From Pseudomonas silvicola (lineage in GTDB: Bacteria > Pseudomonadota > Gammaproteobacteria > Pseudomonadales > Pseudomonadaceae), in NCBI RefSeq assembly GCF_026651855.1, contig NZ_CP093281.1, positions 186,001-250,000 of the forward strand: a DNA stretch of 64,000 nucleotides. The letters run 5' to 3'. The notes below the pieces were generated by a model. The model saw nothing but the letters and a program-made list of their open reading frames with translations. It searched no databases and was not told the origin of the DNA. Of the stretch, positions 10,471 through 20,130 are shown piece by piece. The position numbers and the translations under genes are program-made. Position 1 is the stretch's first letter, and every line of letters begins with the position of its first letter.

Positions 10471-10833
10471 ATTTACTCCTGTAAGTGAAGCGCGGAAAGC
10501 ACGCTTTAAGCACACTTTCCTTGTGTGATTCTGCGCGAATATATCTTAGGCTCAATGCGGATAGCAACAGGGTAAGATGATCTTTGTGATCTGATTTATA
10601 TAGGAAATTTCTTGATTTTTATTGTAAGTCGTTGAAGTTGAGCGTGGTTAAGGCCCAGGAAGGGTCTGAAAATTTATGGTGTATACACTGTTTTATTAAC
10701 TGAAATCGTTAAGATAAATCGCAAGAAATATCCTAAAAATTAATGTATTTCAGAGTGTGATTGTTAACCAAAAAAATTACTTATTAGCGGGTTTGGCTAT
10801 GAAAAAACCCGCCGAAGCGGGTGTGAAAGGAGG
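10471..10833. other. AT-rich intergenic region upstream of tssB
   Basis: A 360-bp stretch without a convincing gene. It separates the T6SS operon from the end of the amino-acid ABC operon and must hold the tssB promoter on the minus strand. It is very AT-rich between 10560 and 10800. A 6-bp inverted repeat (GGAAAG at 10494-10499 with CTTTCC at 10515-10520) lies 24 bp upstream of tssB. No classical promoter could be assigned with confidence. Confidence 0.4.
10802..10822 (-). terminator. intrinsic terminator of the amino-acid ABC operon
   Basis: On the minus strand: ACCCGC, loop TTCG, GCGGGT, then a run of six T. It lies 12 nt after the stop of the ABC ATPase gene and ends the minus-strand operon 15060-10834. 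Confidence 0.85.
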
Positions 10834-11598
10834 TTAACTATTACGCTGCAAGTGACTACTCACAAATGCGCGACAACGGTCTGAGAGCGGATCAGTAAAC
10901 ACCTGCTGTGGCGGCCCCGACTCTTCGATTTTGCCCTGATGCAGAAACACCGCTTTGTTGGAGACATCACGCGCGAAGCCCATTTCGTGGGTGACGATGA
11001 TCATCGTGCGTCCCTCTTCAGCCAGACTGCGGATCACTCGTAGCACTTCGCCCACCAGTTCAGGGTCGAGTGCGGAGGTGGGCTCATCGAAAGAAGCGCT
11101 TTGGGCTGCTGTGCCAACGCACGCGCTATCGCCACACGCTGCTGCTGCCCACCTGACAGCTGGCGATGGCCGCGTTGCGCTTTCATACAGCCCGACTTTA
11201 TGCAACAGAGCTTCGGCTTCTTCAATCACCCTTTTTGACTGCGTTTCGCACATGTACCGGCGCTTCAATAATGTTCTGCAGCACCGTTTTGTGCGGCCAC
11301 AGATTGAAACTCGAAGACAAAACCCAATTGCATGCGCATCAGTTTGATACGACGCTGCTGCTCACGGCTGAGTTTCTCGTGGGATTGTCAATGTGACCAC
11401 CTCATCCCCGACCGCATTTCGCCTTGCGGCACTTCAAGAAACGGAATACAGCGCAATAGCGTACTTTTTCCGGAACCACTGGCGCCAATCAGTGATATCA
11501 CGTCGCCATCCTGCGCCGTCAAGCTGATGTCATGAAGCACCTCATGCCCGCTATAACTTTTTCTGAGATGACTCAGGGCGATAGTGGGCTTTACTCAT
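10834..11598 (-). CDS. polar amino-acid ABC transporter ATP-binding protein (frameshifted)
   Basis: Cytoplasmic ATPase of the GlnQ/HisP family. The start at 11598 ([10 protein letters not shown]) overlaps the upstream permease stop as ATGA. After several indels between 11560 and 11100 (Walker A region corrupted, near 11480; signature near 11160), the Walker B end is clear as [16 protein letters not shown], followed by the H-loop [16 protein letters not shown] and the typical C terminus [10 protein letters not shown]. The reconstructed length of about 254 codons matches the family. It is the last gene before a strong terminator. Confidence 0.85.
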
Positions 11599-12269
11599 TG
11601 ACGTGCTCCAACATGATAAGGTGACAAACGGCGCTCCAGCAGCGCCACCGCTTTACTGGACCAGCACAGTCAGCAGCAGATAAATGATCGCCGCACTGAT
11701 AAACACCTCCAGCGCACGGAACGTCTCCGACACAATCGAGTCCGCGATACCGGTCATTTCCATCAGGCTGATGGTGCTGACCAGGGATGTGGATTTGATC
11801 ATCGAGATAATCTCATTGCTGTAAGCAGGCAACGCCTGACGCACGGCGAGCGGCAAGGTGATGCGGCGCAGCGTCGTAGCGCGACATACCGCTGACTTTG
11901 GCTGCCTCAAGCGACTGCACGCTAACGGCATTAAGACCACCACGAAGAATCTCCGAGGTGTAAGCCGCATCGTTAAGCACCAGCGCAATCAACCCACACC
12001 AGTAGGGATCGCGCAACAGCGGCCACAGCACGCTCTCGCGCACTGCCGGTAAACTCCCCAATCCGTAATAGATCATAAAAATCTGATTAACAAGGGTGTG
12101 CCGCGAACAGCCAAATGTAAAAGGGCAAAGACGCTACCATAGCGACTGGCGCAACAGGTTGAGCAATAACGCCAAACTCCCCCAGCAGTGATAAAACGGC
12201 CAGATTAAGGGTCAGTGGTAAACCGCGTAGCAACGCGGCAAGCGTATGCTGTAAGAACGTGAAATCCAT
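11595..12269 (-). CDS. amino-acid ABC transporter permease (HisM/GlnP family, frameshifted)
   Basis: The N terminus MDFTFLQHTLAALLRGLPLTL starts at 12269. The EAA loop is visible as LNAVSVQSLEAAKVSGMSRYD followed by an altered frame. Membrane segments include WCGLIALVLNDAAYTSEILRG and, in the last part, ISAAIIYLLLTVLVQ. Breaks occur near 12110, 11880 and 11650. The last codons ([13 protein letters not shown]) end in a TGA that overlaps the ATPase start. It forms the second half of a two-permease importer with 12279-13010. Confidence 0.85.
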
Positions 12270-12278
12270 CGTGGCTCC

Positions 12279-13010
12279 TTACAACCGCGCGCGTTGTTGC
12301 CCGCGCATGGCCACTTTTTCCACATAGCGGAAAACAAAATCGGAACAGGTGGTGATGATCAGGTAGATCACCGCGCCGACGCTGTAAAAGAAAAATGGCA
12401 TTTGCGTGGAGTTGGATGCGGTGGAAATCTGGTTCATGGTTTCCACCAAGCCCGTCACGGAAACCAAAGCCGATCTTTAATCACCGACTGCCACTGGGAT
12501 TGCCCATTCCCGGAAGAGCCGTGGCGCAACGCCTGCGGCACACAATCATGCGGCGAAACAACATCAGTCGTCCCATACCTGTCACCGTAGCTGCTTCCAG
12601 CGTGCCTTTCGATGGCGTAAAATGCGCCACGAAACACACCACTCTGGTAAGCACCAGAGATCAATCCGATGGCGATAGCCCCGGCGACAAAACCGTTAAC
12701 ATCAAACGGCCCCTGCATGCCTAATGTTTTCCCGACGAAGGAGACCACCTGACGTCCGCCGAAGTAAAACAAATAGATCACCAGCAGCTCAGGGACGCCA
12801 AGCGAAACAGCGTGCGGATATAGCCATTAGCGAGGCGCTGTTGCCAGCGCGCACCACCAATTTGCATCCAACAGAGTAGGCTGCCGAGCACTGCGCCCAG
12901 CAGCCATGCACACAGAAGAAACGGTGACGGTCACCGTGGCGGCGCTCAAGCAACACGCCGCCCCAGCCTTCGTCACCAAAACCTAACAAATTGCCAGCGT
13001 CAATAGTCAT
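12279..13010 (-). CDS. amino-acid ABC transporter permease (HisQ family, frameshifted)
   Basis: The start MTIDAGNLLGFGDEGWGGVLL at 13010 is the usual N terminus of this subfamily. Later pieces show YLFYFGGRQVVSF, GAIAIGLISGAYQSGVFRGA and, at the C terminus, FFFYSVGAVIYLIITTCSDF, all with membrane character. At least four indels (near 12940, 12800, 12600 and 12470) break it. It starts 12 nt after the stop of the binding-protein gene and is followed by the second permease after 9 nt. Confidence 0.85.
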
Positions 13011-13022
13011 AAGCGCTTAGCA

Positions 13023-13858
13023 TTACCCGCAGGCGCGACGTTCTCGCCGAACCATTTCTGATAGCTGTTTCAGCGTGCCATCTTTGATCATTGAAACTAA
13101 AGCCGTATCCAGCGCCGCTTTGAGCTCCGGGTTGTTCTTCTGAATGGCAACGCTGAACTCCTGCCCTAACACGCCGCCGGAGAAGCCGTAACCGGTGCTG
13201 TTCACGGTATCGGTGTGTTTTTTCACATAGGCATCAGGCTTGGTGCGTGACGCCATTACCGCATCAACGCGACCGTTACAGGTCAGCAAAGTTTCCGCCA
13301 GCCTGATAGGTGCGGATGGTGGCAACGTCAGCCAGATATTTGTTGAGGAAATCAGCCTGAATAGTCGCGACCTGCACCGCGATGGTTTTACCTTGAATTT
13401 CGCTTTCAGCGCATCGATGGCTTTCGTCCCGCCTCATCACCCGCCTGGAACGACTTCACCGTTACCCGGCAAAGTATCTACAGCGCTACCTTTCAGGGTC
13501 ACAAAACCAGACACGCTCACGGTGTACTGATGGGTGAAATCCACCACTTCTTCACGTTTAGGTGTCACGGTAACCGCATCAATGACAGCATCATATTTGC
13601 CATCGACCAGGCCCGGGATCATGCCGGACCATTTCTGCGCCACGATTTCATATTTAAAACCGGCACGTTTCGCCAGTTCCGCCACCATATCGGGCTCATA
13701 GCCAACAATCTTGCCGCTCGGCGTAGACTGGTTGAACGGAGGATAAGCCGCTTCCGGGTTGCGAATTTCAGTGTGCCAAATCTTTTGCCTGCACCAGTGC
13801 AGAAGTTGCCAGCAGCAACAGGCCAGCGGAAGCGGAACAGCCCTTTACGCATCATCAT
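13023..13858 (-). CDS. amino-acid ABC transporter periplasmic binding protein (frameshifted)
   Basis: The start MMMRKGLFRFR at 13858 opens a signal peptide that is disrupted by an indel near 13840. Mature landmarks are VAELAKRAGFKYEIVAQKW, GMIPGLVDGKYDAVIDAVTV, TPKREEVVDFTHQY and SGGVLGQEFSVAIQKNNPEL, characteristic of family 3 solute-binding proteins for polar amino acids or their conjugates. Breaks occur near 13760, 13440, 13310 and 13050. About 278 codons is a normal size. It lies between the hydrolase gene and the two permeases. Confidence 0.88.
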
Positions 13859-13879
13859 AAAACCTCTGAGTTCATTATT

Positions 13880-15060
13880 TTAGGAGAGTAAATCGATGGC
13901 TAAACGGGCTAATGCCTGAGTGCCTGCATGAATGCTGCGTTCGTCGGGTTGATAATCCGAATTATGCAGATGATCGTCGCGTCCCGGCGCACCGGATCCA
14001 ATATGAATCTGGCAACCCGCGCCCGCTCGGTAAACAGGAGAAGTCCTCCGCGCCAAAACTGGCACTTGGTTTCGCCACAATCGGCTTACCAAACTGGTGC
14101 GACAAAATGGGTTCGAGCACATCGATCAGCGCATCATCATTCATTAACGGGGCACGCCGCGCTGATAGTTGACATCAATGCGTGTATTCAGCGAAAGCGC
14201 CACACCGGCACAGATACGCTTAAAAGCGTGCTCAATGTGCGCGCGTGACTCAGGTGATTTCGCCCGCACAGTGCCCTGAATCAGGCAGCTATCGGAAATG
14301 ATGTTGTGCGTCGAGCCACCATGAATATGGCCAATGGTTAACACCGCAGAATGCGCCGGATCGAGTTCACGTGAAATGATGGTTTGCAGTTGGCTGATGA
14401 GGTTCGCCGCCGCAATAATCGGGTCGGTTCCCATATGTGGGCGCGCAGCATGAGTGGATTTGCCGTGGACGACGACATCAAATTCGTCGCTGGAAGCCGT
14501 ACTGGCACCGCGCGTCAGCGCAATTTCACCTGCCGCCAGCTCGGGCTTATTATGCAGAGTGATCGCCAGATCCACACCCTCAGCCACGCCATCAGCAATC
14601 ATCGCCTCGGCGCCACTCTCAGGCGTCTCTTCGGCTGGCTGGAAAATCAGCCGCGCCGTGCCTTTTAACTGGCTGCGGTATTGCGCAACAATCGCCGCCA
14701 CACCCAGCAGCGTCGCCGTGTGGATATCGTGGCCGCAGGCATGCATTTTACCGGGGTAGGTGCTGCTAAACGGTAAACCGGTCTGTTCCTGAATCGGCAG
14801 CGCGTCCATATCGGCGCGGATGAGGATGGTTTTGCCGGGCTGTTCGCCCACAATATCCACCACCACGCCGGTTTTTCCGACGCCTGTTTGTGGCGAAAGC
14901 CCCAGGCGCAGCAGTTCATGCTCGACGATATGCGCAGTACGAATCGTGTCGAACCCCAGTTCGGGATGCGCGTGAATATCACGGCGGATGGCAATCAGGT
15001 GCGCTTCCATGCGCTTTTGGCGCTGATGTTCCTGGCTAAAACATCTTTAAGGTCGGTCAT
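13880..15060 (-). CDS. M20-family amidohydrolase (hippurate/IAA-amino-acid hydrolase-like), frameshifted
   Basis: Zinc amidohydrolase of the M20D group, which cleaves N-acyl amino acids. The start MTDLKDVLARNI at 15060 loses frame near 15020; a long intact stretch then shows RRDIHAHPELGFDT, IRADMDALPIQEQTGLPF, the metal-site peptide MHACGHDIHTATLLG, and IFQPAEETPESGAEAMI with the catalytic glutamates. The dimerisation domain runs from HGKSTHAARPHMG. Breaks near 14145 and 13985 precede the end LARLAIDLLS. It is first in an operon with an amino-acid ABC importer, which suggests that imported conjugates are hydrolysed to free amino acids. Confidence 0.88.
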
Positions 15061-15336
15061 AATTGCATTGATCTTTTCAGGCTGATGCCTGGCCTTTATG
15101 GCATTTTTATGATGATTGACCTCGTATTTATTCACAGCCATAGCAGGATTGCAACGCGCATTGCTAATGGTTACTTGCTGAAATATCGTGATATTTTGCT
15201 AATCCACTGCGTTTGCAGGATAAAAACCCGGGTTTGCATCTTCAGTCAGTTATAACATTCATAATCCACATGAGATCATCAGAATTACTGATTTTGTGAT
15301 TGAACAAAAACGGAGCAATTTTCCGGCCACATACAG
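15061..15336. other. intergenic region between M20 operon and LysR gene
   Basis: 276 bp without a recognisable gene. It must carry the minus-strand promoter for the M20/ABC operon (near 15060-15150, AT-rich) and the 3' end of the LysR gene. No clear terminator hairpin was seen. Confidence 0.35.
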
Positions 15337-16220
15337 CTATTTTATTTGCTCAAGCAACCACGCACGCACGGCCTGTACGCTCGTGTATTCACGTGGACGA
15401 TGGGGAGAGACCAGATACCAGCCCGCGTCAACGTTCATTTGCTGAGGAAACGCGGGCACCAGACGACCGCGAGCAAGATCGTTTTCGACAAAGTGCGGAC
15501 TGGTAAGGGCAATGCCCTGCCCGCTGACCGCCGCCTCTAAGGCCAGTGCAGTCTGGTTAAAACGCAAATGATGCTGATGGTGTAGCCTGTTGTGCGGGAA
15601 AAGATAAGAGAAACACTGGCCAAAGATGGTGCCCGTCATGCAGCAAAGCATAGCGCTCAAAGCTATCCCGATCCTGCGGATCGCCCAACCCAGCCAATAA
15701 ATCCGGACTCACCACTGCCAATACGCTTTGACTGAACAGCAGCGTGGCATCCAGCCCTGCCCCAAACGGAGGACGTCCATAACGCACCGCCAGATCAACC
15801 CCTTCGTGATGAAACTGCACCAATCTTTCTGAGGCCAGTACACGAAGGTCAATATCCGGCCACGCGGTGGTAAAGGCCGGTAAGCGAGGCAGCATCCAGC
15901 GGCTGGCAAAAGTCGGCGTGACACTCAAGGTCAGATGATCCGGTTCGGGTCGCAAAGCACGTGTGGCCTCATCGATCAACTCAAACGCCTGACGGACACT
16001 CACCGCATAACCTGCACCCGCTGCGGTTAACGCCAAAGTCCGCGGCAGCCGTTCGAACAGTTTCAGCCCCAGGCTGCTCTCCAGCCCACGAATTTGCTGT
16101 GCCACCGCGCCCTGAGTGACGCCAAGCTCTTCAGCAGCGAGGCGAAAATTGAGATGACGCGTCACCGCTTCGAATACTTTCAACGCATTAAGCGGCGGTA
16201 GCGTGGAACCCCTGACCCAT
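15337..16220 (-). CDS. LysR-family transcriptional regulator (GcvA-like), frameshifted
   Basis: The N-terminal winged helix-turn-helix is plain: LPPLNALKVFEAVTRHLNF, RLAAEELGVTQGAVAQQIRG, LESSLGLKLFERLPRTLALT. The effector domain follows with SVTPTFASRWMLPRLPAF. The ATG at 16220 is out of frame by one base with this domain, so an indel near 16205 is assumed. Another break near 15580 separates the C-terminal part (LEAAVSGQGIALTSPHFVE). About 295 codons. It is divergent from the SDR gene at 16330 across 110 bp and probably controls it. Confidence 0.85.
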
Positions 16221-16329
16221 CCTGTAGCGTTTTCCTATCGTCAATTGCGAATCAGACTGACTCTCTGCAACCGAATTTAGCCCCTATACTGCAATAAATC
16301 GACTTCTAATCTTAAAAAGGATCCGAATC

Positions 16330-17031
16330 ATGACAGTAGAAAAAGTGGCAGTGATTGTGGCAGGCGGTAGCGGCATGGGTGCCGCAGCAGCAGAAAAACT
16401 GGCAGCGGATGGCTATAAGGTTGCGATCCTTTCCTCCTCTGGCAAAGGGGAAGCGCTGGCTGACCGATTAGGCGGATTAGGTATCACCGGGTCCAACCAG
16501 TCAGTGGATGACTTACAAAAACTGGTTGAGGCGACGATGGCGCGGTGGGGTCGCATTGATGTGCTGGTCAACAGTGCTGGTCATGGGCCACGCGCGCCGA
16601 TTCTGGAACTGAGTGATAATGACTGGCAAGTTGGGATGGAAACCTATTTCCTGAACGGGTGCGCGCAGCGCGTCTGGTGACGCCTATCATGCAGAAACTG
16701 GGCGGCGGCAGCATTATCAACATCTCATCCGCCTGGACGTTCGAACCCACAGACATGTTCCCAACTTCAGCGGTTTTCCGCGCCGGACTCGCCTCATTCA
16801 CTAAAATTTTCGCTGACGCTTACGCAGCGGATAACATTCGCATCAACAACGTGTTACCGGGCTGGATCGACAGTCTGCCGAAAAGTGATGAGCGTCGTGA
16901 TAGTGTGCCACTTAAACGCTATGGCACGGCAGAAGAAGTCGCCGCCACCATCGCGTTCCTCGCCTCACCCGGCGCGGCCTACATCACCGCTCAGAACATT
17001 CGTGTTGATGGAGGCGTCACCCACAGCGTAA
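16330..17031 (+). CDS. short-chain dehydrogenase/reductase (frameshifted)
   Basis: Classical SDR of about 233 residues. It starts at the ATG 16330 behind AAAAGGAT. The cofactor motif is written VAGGSGMGAAAAEKL (GGSGMG in place of the usual TGxxxGIG), then VLVNSAGHG (the NAG-type motif). An indel near 16675 interrupts it before VTPIMQKLGGGSIINISSA. A tyrosine in the usual YxxxK position is not obvious: the segment reads SAVFRAGLASFTK, so the catalytic Tyr may be replaced by Phe, as in a related non-standard SDR group. Its end GGVTHSV should be followed by a stop, which an indel hides. Divergent LysR gene upstream. Confidence 0.8.
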
Positions 17032-17039
17032 ACCGTTGT

Positions 17040-17076
17040 CTCCAGCCGCGTGAACCCAATCTTCTCGCGGCTGGAG
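17040..17076. terminator. hairpin after the SDR gene
   Basis: Perfect 11-bp stem CTCCAGCCGCG / CGCGGCTGGAG with a 15-nt loop, placed immediately after the SDR coding region. It lacks a clear U-run, so it is either a weak bidirectional terminator or an mRNA-stabilising hairpin. Confidence 0.5.
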
Positions 17077-17142
17077 GCCCCTCTCCCACTTTCGTCCCTC
17101 GCACAAACAAGACTGGTCTCGTCGATCGTTGTGTAAGAAATA

Positions 17143-17213
17143 GTCAGAATGTTCCTATCCGCTGCCAGACATTTCTGAACGCAGCCACTCCATATCCGAT
17201 TAAACATTCTGAC
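17143..17213. promoter_or_regulatory. 11-bp inverted repeat upstream of the membrane microprotein
   Basis: GTCAGAATGTT at 17143-17153 and AACATTCTGAC at 17203-17213 are perfect inverted copies, 49 bp apart. A related element, ACATTTCTGAAC at 17169-17180, lies between them. The right arm ends 11 nt before the ATG of the 43-codon gene, and the arrangement looks like paired operator half-sites. Confidence 0.45.
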
Positions 17214-17224
17214 CCGAGGTTTCT

Positions 17225-17356
17225 ATGCAAACGATTTTTCGTGCACGCATCCATGCGCTTTTCAATCCTGAACGCCATCAGATCTGGCAATGGAAGCTGA
17301 CAGGCTGTGCCCTGTTTTGGATTGTGGCGGTGATTGCCGTGATGGGCATTCGTTAA
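17225..17356 (+). CDS. 43-residue single-span membrane microprotein
   Basis: An ATG at 17225 with GAGG eight bases upstream opens a 43-codon frame ended by TAA at 17354-17356. The first 25 residues are basic and aromatic (FRARIHALF, HQIWQWK). The remainder is one hydrophobic span, TGCALFWIVAVIAVMGI, so an inner-membrane protein with a short cytoplasmic N terminus is likely. The composition and length recall small enterobacterial membrane proteins such as YmiA, but I cannot assign it to a family. The gene sits 1 nt from the convergent end of an AraC gene and behind a striking inverted repeat. Confidence 0.5.
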   Translation: MQTIFRARIHALFNPERHQIWQWKLTGCALFWIVAVIAVMGIR

Positions 17357-17357
17357 G

Positions 17358-18288
17358 TTAATGTGCCTGTAGCCTCCCTGTTAATTGCTCAGGGGGCAGC
17401 AGTTCAAATGCCCTTTTCATCACCCTCGCTTCTTCTGCCGGACTGCGACCAAACAGACGTTTGAACTCGCGATTAAACTGGGAATCACTTTCATTCTAAT
17501 TCACATACTGCACCGGCAGCGGTCAGATTATCGCGAATCATCATCAAACGAGCCTGATGCAAACGCAGCGATTTAAGATATTGAATCGGGGACGTTTGCG
17601 TCACCGTTTTAAAATGCAGATGGAAACGCGGCACGCTCATCCCCGCTTCGTTCGCCAGGTGAGGTACATCCAATGGCTGCTGCCAGTCAGCATGGATACG
17701 CTGCAGTGCACGGGCTATACGGCCAAAATGGCCCTGATAGGTCAGCGCCGCGCGCACCGCCACGCCTTGTTCGCCCATTAATATACGAAAGCATATCTCC
17801 TCTACGCGCGCGGGTCCCAGCACTTTAGCCTCCAGAGGATCACTGAGCGCCTCCAGTAATCGCAACGTGCTTTCTGCCAGCACATCATTAATCGGCGTAG
17901 AGATAATCCCTGCTGGTGGTACCGTGACCGCCGTCTCAGCTTCGGCAAGTTGTGCCACTAACCGCGCGACCATCGTAGCATCCAGACGGATTGCTATACC
18001 TAGCAGTGGCTCTTCAGAAGTTGCTTCAGTTTCGGCGGAAAAGGGCAACGGCACTGACAGCACCAGATAATGCTGTGCGTCATAGCGATACATTTTATCG
18101 GCGAGAAAGGCGCGTTTCGATCCCTGGCAAATAATGATGATGCTGGGCTCATACAGCACCGGCGTGCGCGCCCACTGTTGGTCCGCACGCATAAAGCGCA
18201 CGCTCTCCAGTAAGGATTCGGTATAGCCTTCCTGACGTGCCAGCTGACGTAACAGGTGGCAGGTTTGCTGTTTTACCGTGTTCGACAT
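17358..18288 (-). CDS. AraC-family regulator with AraC_N domain (frameshifted near the end)
   Basis: Starts at MSNTVKQQTCHLLRQLA (18288). The N-terminal ligand domain shows YEPSIIIICQGSKRAFL and YLVLSVPLPFSAETEA, typical of the AraC_N family. The DNA-binding part reads QQPLDVPHLANEAGMSVPRF and SPIQYLKSLRLHQARLMM. The frame breaks near 17505, just before the last helix-turn-helix; the true end is GRLQAH with a TAA at 17360-17358. About 310 codons. It is divergent from the SDR gene at 18449, 160 bp away. Such pairs are common and suggest that it controls that SDR. Confidence 0.85.
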
Positions 18289-18448
18289 AGATAGCGTTCC
18301 AGAGAGAGGTTCAGGCAAAGCATAGCCATTTCATTCAGTGATGCACAATGGCGGCGAGAGAATCAGGCAAATATTCGCCACAATCCGGTCTGTTGCGCCC
18401 GGCTGACTTTTTCAACAATAGCCTCGTCAATTACACGAGGAACTCACC

Positions 18449-19171
18449 ATGAACTTCAACCAAAAAGTTATTTTGTTAACCGGTGCCAGCAGCGGGATCG
18501 GTGAAGGCATTGCCCGTCATCTGGCCGAGCAAGGGCATAAACTGGTGCTGGGTGCGCGCCGTACCGATCGCCTGGCAAGCTTGTGCGATGAATTACACTG
18601 AAGGTGCCAGCGTGGATATCTCGCAACAGATGTCACACAGCGCAGTGATACGCAAAAGCTGGCGGATTTCGCACTGGAGAAATACGGACGCATTGATGTG
18701 ATGATCAACAACGCTGGCGTTATGCCACTCTCGCCGATGAGTTCAATGAAAGTTGAGGAGTGGGATTTGATGCTGGACGTCAACGTTCGCGGCGTGTTGT
18801 ACGGGATCGCTGCGGTGCTGCCCATCATGCAGGCACAGCGCATGGGGCATATTATTAATATCGCTTCTGTAGGTTAACGGTTTCCCACCGCCGCCGTTTA
18901 CTGCGCCACCAAATATGCGGTTCGCGCCATTTCCGATGGTTTGCGCCAGGAATCGCGTGAGCTGCGCGTCACGGTAATCAATCCCGGCGTGGTGGAATCT
19001 GAACTGGCAGACAGCATCAGCGATAGCATGGCGCGCGAGGCGATGAAAAGCTATCGACAGATTGCACTCAAGCCCGAGGCTATCGCCAGGGCGGTAAGCT
19101 GGGCCATCGATCAGCCTGGCGAAGTCGACGTTAACGAAATCACCGTGCGCCCTACTGCCAGTGGGCATTGA
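18449..19171 (+). CDS. short-chain dehydrogenase/reductase (frameshifted)
   Basis: Classical SDR of about 240 residues. The ATG at 18449 follows ACGAGG. The cofactor-binding motif [20 protein letters not shown] is complete, followed by [11 protein letters not shown]. After an indel near 18600 comes the segment [18 protein letters not shown], then HIINIASV. A second break near 18876 precedes [20 protein letters not shown], the catalytic YxxxK. The C terminus reads [19 protein letters not shown]. It belongs to the YdfG-like group of short-chain oxidoreductases. Divergent AraC regulator upstream. Confidence 0.85.
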
Positions 19172-19192
19172 GGTAAAATATCCCTGGCGATT

Positions 19193-19944
19193 TCAGGCTG
19201 AAATTCGCAGAAATCGCTGTGGTGTTTCACCCATCAAACGGCGGAACATCGAGATAAAGGCGCTGGGGCTTTGTAGCCGTTGGTTGGCGTGCGCAAAACC
19301 GTCTGCCCTTGCGCCAATTGCACCAGTGCCTCTGAGAGTCGTAATTGCTGGCGCCATTGGGTAAAGGTGATACCGGTTTGCCGCGGAACAGGCGGGCCAG
19401 CGTGCGCGAACTGGCACCCACGCGCTGGCCCCACTCCTCCAGCGTATCGCCGCTGGCCGGGGTCGCCAGTAGCTGCTGGCAAATGTTGAGTAAACGGCGG
19501 TCGCTGGGCAACGGCAGATTGCACACCGGACCGTCCGACGGCGAGATCTCATCCAGTAACAGCGGTGAAATCAGATCTACACGCGCGAGGTCGGGCTGCG
19601 GTTGCAACTCGATCTCCACCAGCGTTTGCATCAACACCTGTAATAGCGGCGAGATCAACATGCTACGCGCCTGCGGCCAAAACGCCCGCGCTAGTTTGGG
19701 ATCGAGATACAAACTGGCACTGCGGATATCGCTCAGCGCGGTCAACGCATGCGGTACACTGCCCGGCAGCCAAAGCGCACGACCGGGTGTCAGTAATGTC
19801 CAGGAAGCGGTTTGCGTCTGCACGCGCATCACACTCCTGCAAACAGAGCACCAGTTGCGCCACTTCATGCGCGTGCCAGCGCTCTTCACGACCAGCCTGA
19901 TAATGCATTTCGCGCGTGGCGAGTAATGGCAGTGCTGGCGTCAT
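19193..19944 (-). CDS. AraC-family regulator with cupin N terminus (frameshifted)
   Basis: The cupin part shows MHYQAGREERWHAHEVAQL and LLTPGRALWLPGSVPHAL; the DNA-binding part shows LEEWGQRVGASSRTLARLF and, after a break near 19380, SPSAFISMFRRLMGETPQRFL. A further break lies near 19845. I place the start at MTPALPLLATRE (19944); a TTG at 19983 is an alternative. It lies convergent to the SDR gene and divergent from the Fur-controlled siderophore receptor, so it may also respond to a metal or siderophore, but nothing in the sequence proves that. Confidence 0.8.
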
Positions 19945-20069
19945 TTCCGCCGCAAGTGGTTTCTGCAACACCCTTTCACCCAATCCCGTTAAATTGCCGA
20001 TTGATGTCTGCTCTGCGTTATTTGCAATTGAGAAGGTGCAAACCCGCCAGCAGTGACGCTATCAAATAA

Positions 20070-20094
20070 GATAGTAATGATTATCATTTGTATC
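20070..20094. promoter_or_regulatory. Fur box upstream of the siderophore receptor
   Basis: The core AATGATTATCATT (20076-20088) is a perfect palindrome, flanked by GATAGT and TGTATC. It matches the Fur consensus GATAATGATAATCATTATC closely. It lies 37 bp before the receptor start, so the receptor and import genes should be repressed by iron. Confidence 0.8.
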
Positions 20095-20130
20095 ACTATT
20101 TGGGGCCTTTGGAACATATCGGGAAAATAA

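Noticed and set aside
10494-10520. GGAAAG/CTTTCC inverted repeat as a T6SS operator
   Set aside because: Arms are only six bases in an AT-rich region; chance occurrence cannot be excluded.
17028-17300. Extension of the SDR protein beyond GGVTHSV
   Set aside because: The added residues are unlike any SDR tail and cross a hairpin; a hidden stop at about 17029 is far more likely.
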